Made by a program: the position numbers and the translations under genes. Under the pieces are notes generated by a model. It was not told the origin of the DNA. It made no database searches and worked only from the letters and a program-made list of their open reading frames with translations. 64,000 nucleotides of DNA from CAVYGM01 sp963768025 (GTDB lineage Bacteria; Bacteroidota; Bacteroidia; Cytophagales; Spirosomataceae), in contig CAVYGM010000027.1 in assembly GCA_963768025.1 (NCBI GenBank), positions 56,063 through 120,062 of the forward strand, written 5' to 3'. Each line of letters starts with the position of its first letter. Position 1 is the first letter of the stretch. Shown here piece after piece: positions 1 to 8,049 of the stretch.

Positions 1-2
1 AA

Positions 3-2250
3 GAAAGGCATTTTGCTACCATCCGTGGCCTGATCAACGTGAAGCAGCAGAGCAGCACCTTTGCCAATGTCAAGGGACTTTTCAATGAGCTCGAAGATAT
101 CCTGCGTGGCGTGTCGCTCATCCGCGAACTTACTACCCGCACTATGGACCTGATCATGAGCTTTGGTGAGCGGCTTTCTACGACCATCATTACCGAAGCT
201 TTGAAGAATAAGGGTACCCAGGCGGAGTATTGCGACTCCCGCAAGCTTATCCGTACTAACGCCCATTTTGGCATGGCAGACGTGGATTTTGACGTAACCA
301 ACCGCCAGATTCTCGAACATTTTGCCAAAGCCTCGGCGCTTCAATGCATTACGGGTTTCATTGGCTCCAATACCGAGGGAATCACCACTACCCTGGGTCG
401 CGGAGGCTCTGACTACACCGCCTCTATTTTCGGCGCGGCGCTCGACGCCCAGGTAATCGAAATCTGGACCGACGTGGATGGCATGATGACCGCCGACCCG
501 AGGAAGGTGACCAATGCCTTTACCATCCCGTCCATTTCGTACGCGGAAGCCATGGAGCTTTCGCACTTCGGCGCGAAGGTAATCTATCCACCCAGCTTAC
601 AGCCCGCCTTTGCCAAGAATATCCCGCTGAAAGTACTCAATACCTTCAACACTGATTTTGAAGGTACGCTCGTCAGCCAATCGGCCAATGGTAAGGAGTA
701 TGCCATCACGGGTATTTCGTCCATTGACGATATGGCGCTGGTCAACATTCAGGGCAGCGGCATGATCGGCGTAGCGGGCATCTCGGCGCGTTTGTTCACC
801 ACGCTTTCTGAAAATAACATCAGCGTCATTCTGATCTCACAAGCTTCGTCGGAGCATTCTATCTGTTTTACCATTGATCCCCGCAACGCCGAACGCGCCC
901 GCGAGGTGCTGGAAAAAGCCTTTGAAGCCGAAATGGCCGTTGGCGATATTGATAGCATCAGCATTGAGAAGAATGTCTCGATCATTGCCATCGTCGGCGA
1001 GGGGATGCGAAAAAGTTCCGGGGTGTCGGGCAAGCTTTTCTCGGTTCTTGGTAAAAACGGAATCAACATCATCGCCACCGCCCAGGGCTCCTCGGAGTTG
1101 AATATCTCGGTGGTTATTTCTAAAAACGACCTTTCGAAGGCCCTGAACGCCATCCACGGCGTATTTTTTCTGTCCGAAACCCGCTCGCTAAATTTGTTCA
1201 TTGTGGGGGTGGGACTCATCGGAAGTACGCTTGCTGGAACAGATCAATAAACAATCGGCTTTTCTGAGCGAGGAAAAATTCCTCAAACTGAATATCGTGG
1301 GCTTGTCCAACACGCGCAAAATGCTGCTGGAACCCAGCGGGGTACCCTACGATCAGTGGCGCGCCGAACTGGATGCCCACGGCGTCAAGACCAGCATTCC
1401 GGCTTTTGTCCAGCGCATCATCGAGCTCAACCTTCCCAACAGCGTTTTTGTGGATTGCACGTCCGATAAGGACATTGTGAAGCACTACGAAACCCTGCTG
1501 GATGCCAGCATCTCGGTGGTAACGCCCAATAAGGTGGCTAACTCGGGCCGCTACTCCGAGTACCAGCGCCTACAACGCACCGCTTTGCAGCGGGGCGTAA
1601 AGTTTCTGTACGAAACCAACGTGGGGGCCGGGCTACCCATCATCAATACCATTCAGGGCCTGATGGCTAGCGGCGATAAGTTTCTGAAAATCGAGGCTAT
1701 TCTGTCGGGTACCCTGTCGTATATTTTCAATACGTTTGGCCCACACGTGAGCTTTGCCGATGTGGTGCGCGAGGCTAAGGCCATGGGCTATACCGAACCT
1801 GATCCCCGCGATGACCTGAGCGGTACCGACGTGGCCCGTAAGATTCTGATCCTGGCGCGTGAGGTAGGCGTTCCGCTCGAACCCGAAGATGTAAACATCG
1901 CCCAGCTGCTGCCCGATAATTGCCTACAAGCGCCCACCGTAGAATCTTTTTTTGCCGAACTGGAAAGTTCGAATGATTTTTTTGAGAATCTGCTTGATGG
2001 AGCGCGGGCCCAAAACGGCGTGCTGCGCTACATCGCTACGCTGGAAAATAACCATGCTACTGTACAGCTGCGTACCGTAGATACCAAGCATCCATTCTAT
2101 AACCTTTCCGGTAGCGACAATATCGTGTCCTTTACCACCGAGCGCTACAAAGATCGTCCACTCGTGGTCAAAGGCCCCGGTGCGGGGGCCGAGGTGACGG
2201 CCTCGGGGGTGTTTGCGGATATAATGAGTATTAGTAGCTATTTGGGGTGA
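3..2250 (+). CDS. thrA: ThrA, aspartokinase/homoserine dehydrogenase (5' partial, frameshifted)
   Basis: Bifunctional enzyme phosphorylating aspartate and reducing aspartate semialdehyde to homoserine in threonine/methionine synthesis. The frame is open from the window edge, so about the first 80 residues of the kinase are missing. Visible kinase motifs are GRGGSDYTAS and EIWTDVDG, followed by two ACT-type regulatory repeats (GISSIDDMALVNIQGSGM and a second copy ending in QGSSELNISVV). The dehydrogenase half begins FIVGVGLIGSTL and continues with the TPNK, TNVGAGLP and YTEPDPRDDLSG motifs to a normal C-terminus. The two halves lie in different frames. Removing one base near 1233 restores the expected STLLEQI junction, so this is one fused gene with a +1 indel. 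A sequencing error is likelier than real loss because both halves are otherwise conserved. thrB follows after a DUF559 insertion; thrC is not in the window. Confidence 0.95.
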
Positions 2251-2273
2251 GGCAAATGGTAGCATGTTGCTTG

Positions 2274-2365
2274 AAAACACCCCCCTTGATCCCCCTTATT
2301 AGGGGGAAAGTTAAACATCCCCCCTAATAAGGGGGGCTAGGGGGGTGTAAGTAGCAGAATTTTGC
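2274..2365. repeat. GC-rich imperfect palindrome, left flank of DUF559 gene
   Basis: The element begins AAAACACCCCCCTT, contains CCCCCTTATTAGGGGG and its complement, and ends AGGGGGGTGTAAGTAGCA. A related element with the same ends lies at 2772-2880, on the other side of the DUF559 gene. The paired C-run and G-run arms could form a strong hairpin. It lies between thrA and DUF559 and could also stop transcription, although no clear T tract follows. Confidence 0.75.
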
Positions 2366-2398
2366 AATACAGTAAAACATACAAGCCGCTATCACCTC

Positions 2399-2773
2399 AT
2401 GAAAATCTACTACAACCCGAAGCTAAAAGAGCTGGCGCGACAACTACGAAACAACGCCACCAAGGCAGAGATTCGGTTGTGGCAAAACTTGAAGCGCGAT
2501 CAGATGGGGTATGATTTTCACCGTCAAAAGCCGATTGGCAACTATATTGCTGATTTCTTTTGTCATGATTTAAAACTGGTTATTGAAATTGATGGATACA
2601 GCCATAGCTTTGAGGAAGTTGTGGCAAACGATTTACAGAAGGAAAGTGCTTTCGAAAAGCTAGGCCTCACGGTAATTCGCTTCGATGACAGAGAAGTAAT
2701 GAATGAATTGAATAGTGTTTTAAAAGCAATTGAAAATTATATAGCTGACTTCGAAGAGAAGCATTCTGCCTAA
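2399..2773 (+). CDS. DUF559 endonuclease-like domain protein
   Basis: This 124-residue protein matches the small DUF559 family, related in fold to Vsr/restriction-like nucleases. Family-type segments are LRNNATKAEIRLWQNLK near the N-terminus, the acidic core ADFFCHDLKLVIEIDG (residues about 50-65) and a C-terminal IRFDDREVM. The aspartate/glutamate residues in the core fit a PD-(D/E)xK-type site, but activity is unproven. It is inserted between thrA and thrB on the same strand and is bracketed by two similar palindromic elements. This suggests it moves or is maintained as a small cassette rather than taking part in threonine synthesis. The ATG at 2399 is the only sensible start and the length is normal for the family. 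Confidence 0.85.
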   Translation: MKIYYNPKLKELARQLRNNATKAEIRLWQNLKRDQMGYDFHRQKPIGNYIADFFCHDLKLVIEIDGYSHSFEEVVANDLQKESAFEKLGLTVIRFDDREVMNELNSVLKAIENYIADFEEKHSA

Positions 2774-2880
2774 AAACACCCCCCTGCCCCCCTTATTAGG
2801 GGGGATGCTCGACCTCCTCCCTTTTTAGGAAGGAATCGCCGATGCGGGATTAAGGGAGGTGTAAATAGCACAATTACGCC
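2772..2880. repeat. GC-rich imperfect palindrome, right flank of DUF559 gene
   Basis: It begins AAAAACACCCCCCTG, contains CCCCCTTATTAGGGGGG, and ends AGGGAGGTGTAAATAGCAC, matching the ends of the element at 2274-2365. The middle differs from the left copy. It ends four bases before the thrB start, so the thrB ribosome-binding region lies within or against this repeat. Confidence 0.7.
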
Positions 2881-2883
2881 TTT

Positions 2884-3825
2884 ATGAACTACATCAAAGC
2901 CTTTGCCCCCGCCACGGTAGCCAATGTGGCCTGCGGATTTGACATATTTGGGTTTGCCGTGGACGAGCCCGGTGACGTGGTGGAGCTGTACCGCCGTGAC
3001 GAACCGGGCATCGTCATTACCGAAATTACGGGTGACGAAGGCCGTCTGCCTCGTGATCCGGGCCGCAATGCCGTCACGGTGGTGATGCTCAAAATGCTCG
3101 AACAGCTCGAAAATACCGAATTTGGCTGTGAGGTACGGCTGCACAAAAATATGCCGCTGGGCAGCGGTATGGGGTCGAGCGCCGCCAGTGCAGCGGCGGG
3201 GGTATTTGCGCTGAACGAAATGCTCGGCAATCCATTTACCCGTCAGCAGTTGCTTCCGTTTGCCATCGAAGGGGAACGCATCGCCTGTGGGTCCGCCCAT
3301 GCCGACAACGTAGGCCCGGCGCTGATGGGGGGCTTTGTGGTGATCAGGAGTTATAAGCCTTTGGATATTTTCCAGATCCCGGTCCCCAGGGACCTGTACT
3401 GCACACTGGCGCACCCGGACATTGAGGTCAATACCAAGGACGCCCGCTTTATTCTGCGCAACGAGGTTTCGCTCAAAAACGCCATTTCGCAGATGGGTAA
3501 TGTGGCCGGTCTCATCGCCGGGCTCATGCAGGAAGACTACTCCCTCATCAGCCGTTCCATGGTAGATGTGATCATCGAGCCCGTCCGGGCCATTCTGATT
3601 CCCGAGTTCAACGAAGTAAAGCACGCCGCTCTGGCGCAGGGAGCATTGGGATGCAGCATATCCGGCGCGGGCCCTTCTATGTTTACGCTCAGCCAGGGCC
3701 GTGAAACCGCCGAGCGGGTGGGTAAAGCCATGCAGGAAACCTTTGCTCTGGCGGGTATCGACAGCAATATCCACGTATCGGCCATCAATCAGGATGGGCC
3801 ACGGGTGCTGGAACGGGGGGAATAA
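2884..3825 (+). CDS. thrB: Homoserine kinase
   Basis: ATP-dependent phosphorylation of L-homoserine to O-phosphohomoserine in the cytoplasm. This 313-residue GHMP kinase has the N-terminal FAPATVANVACGFDIFGFA block, the glycine-rich ATP loop PLGSGMGSSAASAAA (residues about 97-111), the HADNVGPALMGG segment and the C-terminal GCSISGAGPSMF loop. Length and motif order are normal for ThrB. It follows thrA in the same direction, as in a classical thr operon, with the DUF559 cassette in between. A thrC gene would be expected next, but a toxin-antitoxin pair is found instead, so thrC must be elsewhere. The reading frame is intact. Confidence 0.97.
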   Translation: MNYIKAFAPATVANVACGFDIFGFAVDEPGDVVELYRRDEPGIVITEITGDEGRLPRDPGRNAVTVVMLKMLEQLENTEFGCEVRLHKNMPLGSGMGSSAASAAAGVFALNEMLGNPFTRQQLLPFAIEGERIACGSAHADNVGPALMGGFVVIRSYKPLDIFQIPVPRDLYCTLAHPDIEVNTKDARFILRNEVSLKNAISQMGNVAGLIAGLMQEDYSLISRSMVDVIIEPVRAILIPEFNEVKHAALAQGALGCSISGAGPSMFTLSQGRETAERVGKAMQETFALAGIDSNIHVSAINQDGPRVLERGE

Positions 3826-3840
3826 TTGACAGGCATTGAT

Positions 3841-3848
3841 TATATTTG
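3841..3848 (+). promoter_or_regulatory. Bacteroidota-type -7 box (TATATTTG)
   Basis: TATATTTG matches the TAnnTTTG -7 consensus of Bacteroidota sigma-ABfr promoters and lies 18 bases before the ATG of the small gene at 3867. A TTG at 3826-3828 is only 12 bases upstream, closer than usual for a -33 box, so only the -7 element is well supported. It would separate transcription of the toxin-antitoxin pair from thrB. Confidence 0.5.
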
Positions 3849-3866
3849 TTAAAAACAATAGAAACC

Positions 3867-4136
3867 ATGCATACCTTGTCAAAGAAAGAAGTCGGCAACT
3901 GGATATTGTTGGATTATATTGCCCAAAAGCAAGTTTTGCTGGAAAAGATAAACCTATTGGAGAAAAAGTATTCTACTGACTTTCTCTCATTTGAAAAGAA
4001 GATCGAGCAAGCGGCTACCGAAGACTTTACCGCCTGGGATGACTATATTGAGTGGAAAGCATACCGTACTTTTTTATCGGATCTATTGAGCAAAATTGAC
4101 GATATTAGTAATGGACGTTTTCAAATGGCTCAATGA
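3867..4136 (+). CDS. Probable antitoxin partner of TumE-like toxin
   Basis: An 89-residue, mostly helical protein (from the ATG at 3867) rich in Lys/Glu, with a long coiled-coil-like stretch around LLEKINLLEKKYSTDF and the segment WDDYIEWKAYRTFL. Small proteins of this type sit directly upstream of TumE/DUF6516 toxins. It overlaps the next gene by 26 bases, which implies translational coupling and a tight stoichiometric pair. No DNA-binding domain is recognisable. The assignment rests mainly on gene arrangement and general resemblance, so the antitoxin role is inferred. Confidence 0.6.
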   Translation: MHTLSKKEVGNWILLDYIAQKQVLLEKINLLEKKYSTDFLSFEKKIEQAATEDFTAWDDYIEWKAYRTFLSDLLSKIDDISNGRFQMAQ

Positions 4137-4455
4137 CCATACGTTGGTATCCTCGTATATAGTAAACGACTTCAAAAAATCGGATGCTGCCTTTTACCTC
4201 AATCTAAAAGCAGTATTTATAGATGACTCAGAGCTGCACGTAAGAGAATACGTAGATATCGATCATAGAAAGTACGCTTTCCATTGGCAAAGCTCCAACG
4301 GTGAATTAATTTTACGCTGGGATAATGCCCCACACTTTCGAAATATTGTAACGTTTCCTCATCATAAACATTTAGCCTTGTGCGAAATCACTGAGAGTCA
4401 TGATATTAGTTTTGATGAGGTGCTAAGTTTTATTCAATTGAAGCTCAACACTTAA
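4111..4455 (+). CDS. TumE-like (DUF6516) toxin-antitoxin protein
   Basis: A 114-residue protein from the ATG at 4111; an upstream TTG at 4096 is possible but less likely. The centre and C-terminal half carry the family pattern: an aromatic HWQSSNGELILRWDNAPH segment followed by FPHHKHL. This matches TumE/DUF6516 proteins as I recall them (DNAPHH, then FPHHKH). The histidine cluster may be the active or metal site, which is inference. It overlaps the upstream antitoxin-like gene. Downstream is a short gap, then convergent GH43. The target of the toxin cannot be read from the sequence. Confidence 0.65.
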   Translation: MDVFKWLNDHTLVSSYIVNDFKKSDAAFYLNLKAVFIDDSELHVREYVDIDHRKYAFHWQSSNGELILRWDNAPHFRNIVTFPHHKHLALCEITESHDISFDEVLSFIQLKLNT

Positions 4456-4493
4456 TCAATTCTTCTCCTTTAAACCCTTTACTCCTCAATCCA

Positions 4494-5537
4494 TCACTTC
4501 AAGTTCCCCTGCTCCACCACGGGCCAGCCCTCCTGATCCCAGGAAACCGCGCTTATTTTGAGCTTGGACCGCCCCCGGTCAGCGCTATCGTAGGCATGGA
4601 AAATAAAGTAGTCCTTTCCCTCGAAGGTATAGATACTGTTGTGCCCGGCCCCGGCCCAGGCTGTGTTGCCTTCCACCACCAGTGAGCCGCCGCCCTTGTC
4701 CATGGCCACTCCCTCTTTATCCAGATAGGGCCCCGTCACGTCTTTTGAGCGACCTACCCTCACTTTATAGGTACTGTTGGCCCCCCGGCAGCAATAGTCG
4801 TAGGAGGCGAAGAGGTAGTAGTAGTCATTTTTTCTAAAAATAAAGGGCGCTTCCAGGGCGGCATTGCCGGCATTGTCGTCGGGTAGTAGAGGTCTTGCGC
4901 TCCGTTCGGGCTACGGTATGCCATACCTCCGGTTCGGCTACGGACACAGAGATCGTCGACTCAGCTTTACCAGTTTCAGCCCGCCCCAGAAAGACCCGAA
5001 ACTCAGCCAAGGCGTCCCGTTCTCGTCTACGATCAGGTTGGGGTCAATGGCATTCCACAAGTCCCGGTTCGGTACCGACTGCACCACGATGCCGTGGTCT
5101 GTCCAGTTGAAGTCCGGGCTTTCGGAATGCAGCGTCTTATTCGTAGCTACCCCAATGGCCGAGGTATTTTTTCCAAAAGCAGAAACAGAATAGTACAAAT
5201 AGAACTGTCCGTTATGAAAAGAAATATCCGGAGCCCAGATGTGGTTTTTGAACCCTGCTGCTACTTGAATGCCCCAGGCGGGAGCTTGCGCAAATACCTG
5301 CTTTTCCTTTTTCCATTCTTTCAAATCCTTCGACGACCACGCCGAGATACCCGGCCCGGTACAGAAGAGGTAGTAGGTACCGTCCTGTTGGATCATGACC
5401 GGATCGTGTACCCGGAGGGAGTCGGTGGGTTGACTGCTCGCACAGATGGGGTACAAAAAGCAGATCCATGGCAAAAGGGCTAGCCAGATTCTCGTTTTGT
5501 TCAATTTCCCACCCAGAAAGAAAAGTAGTTGACTCAT
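4494..5537 (-). CDS. GH43 arabinanase-type glycosidase (frameshifted)
   Basis: Secreted glycoside hydrolase family 43 enzyme, probably an endo-1,5-alpha-arabinanase. The N-terminal part (from MSQLLFFLGG) has a signal peptide and then HDPVMIQQDGTYYLFCTG with the catalytic-base Asp. DPNLIVDENGTPWLSFGSFWGG supplies the second Asp, and LEAPFIFR near 4850 carries the catalytic Glu. The C-terminal part has NTAWAGAGHNSIY. The gene crosses three frames. A shift near 4960-4970 leads into an internal segment reading EPEVWHTVAR, and another near 4880-4895 leads into LPDDNAGNAALEAPF. All catalytic blocks remain, so two indels (error or recent mutation) are likelier than old decay. It is convergent with the toxin-antitoxin pair. 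Confidence 0.85.
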
Positions 5538-5656
5538 AGTGTGTTCATTAGTTAGGTTCAATACCTTATCCCAACCCTGGGCAGCTAAAAAACTAGGTGC
5601 CGAACTTTCCTTTTCACAAAAAAGTTATTAGTATTGAATCCCAATTTAAGAAAAGT

Positions 5657-5983
5657 ATGGTAACGGTAACTGATAAAGCGAAGGAAAGAATTGAAACATT
5701 GCGCCTTGAAGAAGGACGCACCGACGAAAACCACATCCGCGTGGGCGTGGAAGGCGGTGGCTGCTCGGGCCTGATGTACAACCTTGAATTTGATACCAAC
5801 ACCCAACCCACCGACATGGTCTTTGAAGACAAGGGTATCCGGATTGTGGTGGATAAAAAAAGCATTTTATACCTGGCAGGTACCGTGCTGGATTTCAGCG
5901 ACGGACTTAATGGCAAGGGCTTCCAGTTTGTGAACCCCAATGCTACCCGTACCTGCGGGTGTGGCGAGAGTTTCGCCGTATGA
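5657..5983 (+). CDS. IscA/HesB-type iron-sulfur assembly protein
   Basis: A-type carrier or accessory protein for Fe-S cluster assembly, about 108 residues from the ATG at 5657. It has the three conserved cysteines in GGGCSGLMY and RTCGCGESF, with the usual GNGF-like loop represented by LNGKGFQFVNPNA. An upstream in-frame start at 5597 would add 20 unrelated residues and is less likely. It stands alone, with no suf or isc genes beside it, as is common for housekeeping A-type carriers in Bacteroidota. A terminator follows at 6009. Confidence 0.93.
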   Translation: MVTVTDKAKERIETLRLEEGRTDENHIRVGVEGGGCSGLMYNLEFDTNTQPTDMVFEDKGIRIVVDKKSILYLAGTVLDFSDGLNGKGFQFVNPNATRTCGCGESFAV

Positions 5984-6008
5984 TTTCTTTTGATTAAGTG
6001 TTAATGAT

Positions 6009-6043
6009 TAAAGCGTCGCGAGCTTCCACGCGGCGCTTTTTTT
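6009..6043 (+). terminator. Rho-independent terminator after iscA-like gene
   Basis: AAGCGTCGCG (6011-6020) pairs with CGCGGCGCTT (6029-6038), with one G-U pair, around an 8-base loop and is followed by seven Ts. It lies 26 bases after the stop codon. Confidence 0.85.
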
Positions 6044-6161
6044 GTGCCCTTCCCCACCGAATCTCACGATTTCTCCCTTCCAAAAAGCCATCTTCTGCAA
6101 AAATTTAGCGTTTTTTGCAGTCAGAGATAAAGGATACCTTTTTGTTATTAACAGCAAAAGT

Positions 6162-6196
6162 ATTCACTCATTCACTCATTCTATCATTCACTCATT
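6162..6196 (+). repeat. Short tandem repeat ATTCACTC before nucleotidyltransferase
   Basis: Three copies of ATTCACTCATT-like sequence, with one interrupting CTATC, end four bases before the ATG at 6200. The ribosome-binding region therefore lies inside the repeat and there is no obvious purine-rich Shine-Dalgarno. Confidence 0.7.
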
Positions 6197-6199
6197 GAA

Positions 6200-7102
6200 A
6201 TGAAACCTACCCTTTTAATCCTCGCTGCCGGCATTGGCAGTCGCTACGGCGGCGTCAAACAACTTGATCAGTTTGGCCCCAATGGAGAAACCATCATAGA
6301 TTACTCCCTTTTCGATGCCTTTCGCGGCGGTTTTGGCAAAGTGGTGTTTATCGTACGTGACGAGATAAAAGCGGACGTAGAGGCGGTATTTGCACCTAAG
6401 CTGCAAGGCCGCATGGACTATGATTTTGCTATTCAGGGCATTCAATCCTACGTACCCGATGAACTGGGTACCGTAGCGCGCACCAAGCCCTGGGGTACCG
6501 GCCACGCCACGCTCTGCGCCTGGCCACAGACCGACGCCCCCTTTGCCGTAATCAACGCCGACGACTTCTACGGACGCGAGGCTTTCGCTACCATGGCTGA
6601 CTTCCTTACTACCGACACCGACGATACTCAACACGCCATGATGGGCTACGAACTGAAACGGACGCTTTCGGAAAATGGTACCGTATCCCGCGGGGTGTGC
6701 ATCGTGAAAGCCGACGGGAATCTGTCTTCGGTGGTGGAACGTACCAAGATCTATGAAGACAAAACGGGCAATATTTACTTTGAAGAAGAGGAAACTCTCA
6801 CGGAACTTCCCCCTTTTACGCCGGTATCCATGAATTTCTGGGGTTTTAAGCCCTCGGTGTTTCCGATTATCAAGGGGCTGTTTGAAGACTATGCCCGCAA
6901 AAACTACAATACACCTAAAGCTGAATTTTATATACCTACCGTCGTGACCCACCTAATTCACAACGACTTGGGCCAATGCCGCGTATTTACGAGCCAGTCC
7001 GACTGGTTTGGGGTAACGTATCCCGAAGACAAGCCTACTGTACAGGCAGCCTTGAAGGCATTGCACGACTCGGGCGATTATCCTGAACACTTGTGGAGCT
7101 AG
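6200..7102 (+). CDS. Sugar-phosphate nucleotidyltransferase
   Basis: A 300-residue NTP-transferase (GT-A-like Rossmann) protein that transfers a nucleotidyl group to a sugar phosphate. The N-terminal signature LILAAGIGSRYGGVKQLDQFG binds the nucleotide. PWGTGHATLCAW and the metal-binding VINADDFYG follow, then the substrate-side SMNFWGFKP. The exact sugar cannot be told. Proteins of this subgroup in Bacteroidota often neighbour choline/aminoglycoside-kinase-like genes, but none is seen here. The last codons overlap the proposed start of the alkA-type gene, so the two are probably co-transcribed. The frame is intact. Confidence 0.88.
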   Translation: MKPTLLILAAGIGSRYGGVKQLDQFGPNGETIIDYSLFDAFRGGFGKVVFIVRDEIKADVEAVFAPKLQGRMDYDFAIQGIQSYVPDELGTVARTKPWGTGHATLCAWPQTDAPFAVINADDFYGREAFATMADFLTTDTDDTQHAMMGYELKRTLSENGTVSRGVCIVKADGNLSSVVERTKIYEDKTGNIYFEEEETLTELPPFTPVSMNFWGFKPSVFPIIKGLFEDYARKNYNTPKAEFYIPTVVTHLIHNDLGQCRVFTSQSDWFGVTYPEDKPTVQAALKALHDSGDYPEHLWS

Positions 7103-8025
7103 GAGAAAGCTTCTGCTTACCTACCCCGCCTATATTCAGCTTTCGGGAATGCCGATGGTTTCTGGATCGGAACTACGATGACATCATGCATCGGGTAACG
7201 GAAACTTCGGTCATCAAGCCATTTCGGGTGGGGGAGCAGGTGGTGCTTCTCGAAATCTCTGAAGAGGATCGCCAGCTTCGTGTACTGCAACGGGGCGGCG
7301 ACCAAGCCGACGAAGCCGCACTCCGGGAAAAGGTAACTGCTCTGTTCGATCTGGAACGGAATCTCAGCCCGTTTTATGATTTGCTTTGCGCCGATCCTGA
7401 CCTGGCCTTTATGGCCACCGACTACTGGGGACTGCGCCTGATGGGCATCCCCGATTTGTTCGAGGCCCTGTGCTGGAGCATCATTGGCCAGCAAATCAAC
7501 TTGACCTTTGCCTATACCCTCAAACGCCGGCTGGTGGAGCTGGCCGGGGAGAAAATAGCCTACGATGGTCACGTGTATTTTGGCTTCCCTACCCCCGAGC
7601 ATATATCCACACTCACGGTAGAGCAGCTTCGGGCCCTCCAATTCTCGGGTCGCAAGGCCGAGTACCTCATTGGCCTGGCCCGCACCTTTGCCGCGGGCCA
7701 CATGTCGCGGAAGTACCTGCTTTCGCTGCCTACCCCCCAAGCCCAGGTGCAGGCCCTTACCTCCCTGCGGGGCATTGGCGAATGGACCGCCCACTACGCC
7801 CTGATGAAGTCGCTGAAAGTACCCAGCGCCCTACCCTACGGCGACGTGGGGCTGTACAACGCGCTCTTCAAAGTAAAAAATCTTCCTAAAAAGCCTTCCC
7901 GGGCTGAGTTGACAGCCGTCTTTGAACCCTTCCGGGGCTGGGAAGCCTACTTTACGCTGTACCTGTGGCGTACGCTGGCGCCCGTGGTCGGAGAAATAGG
8001 AAAATCCATTCATGTAAAACGCTGA
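7093..8025 (+). CDS. DNA-3-methyladenine glycosylase II (AlkA-like)
   Basis: Base-excision repair glycosylase removing alkylated bases. The protein has about 310 residues, with an N-terminal AlkA-type beta domain and a helix-hairpin-helix-GPD fold. The core carries CWSIIGQQINLTFAYTLKRR, the hairpin LRGIGEWTAHYALM (residues about 230-245) and the catalytic Asp in ALPYGDVGLYNAL. The start is uncertain: a GTG at 7093 overlaps the end of the nucleotidyltransferase by 10 bases, and no ATG lies nearby before the conserved FSFRECRWFLDRNYDD. The stop codon lies inside a perfect inverted repeat at 8019-8049. Confidence 0.9.
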   Translation: MELGESFCLPTPPIFSFRECRWFLDRNYDDIMHRVTETSVIKPFRVGEQVVLLEISEEDRQLRVLQRGGDQADEAALREKVTALFDLERNLSPFYDLLCADPDLAFMATDYWGLRLMGIPDLFEALCWSIIGQQINLTFAYTLKRRLVELAGEKIAYDGHVYFGFPTPEHISTLTVEQLRALQFSGRKAEYLIGLARTFAAGHMSRKYLLSLPTPQAQVQALTSLRGIGEWTAHYALMKSLKVPSALPYGDVGLYNALFKVKNLPKKPSRAELTAVFEPFRGWEAYFTLYLWRTLAPVVGEIGKSIHVKR

Positions 8026-8049
8026 CAGCGTCTGAACGCTGTCAGCGTT
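8019..8049. terminator. 13-bp perfect hairpin at alkA-like stop codon
   Basis: AACGCTGACAGCG and CGCTGTCAGCGTT form a perfect 13-bp stem with a 6-base loop, and the TGA stop lies inside the left arm. No T tract follows, so it may be a repeat-type element or mRNA stabiliser rather than a full terminator. Confidence 0.6.

Noticed and set aside
2770..3882. Long minus-strand reading frame opposite thrB
   Set aside because: It is a mirror frame of the conserved thrB and shows no domain; the GHMP kinase on the plus strand explains the region.
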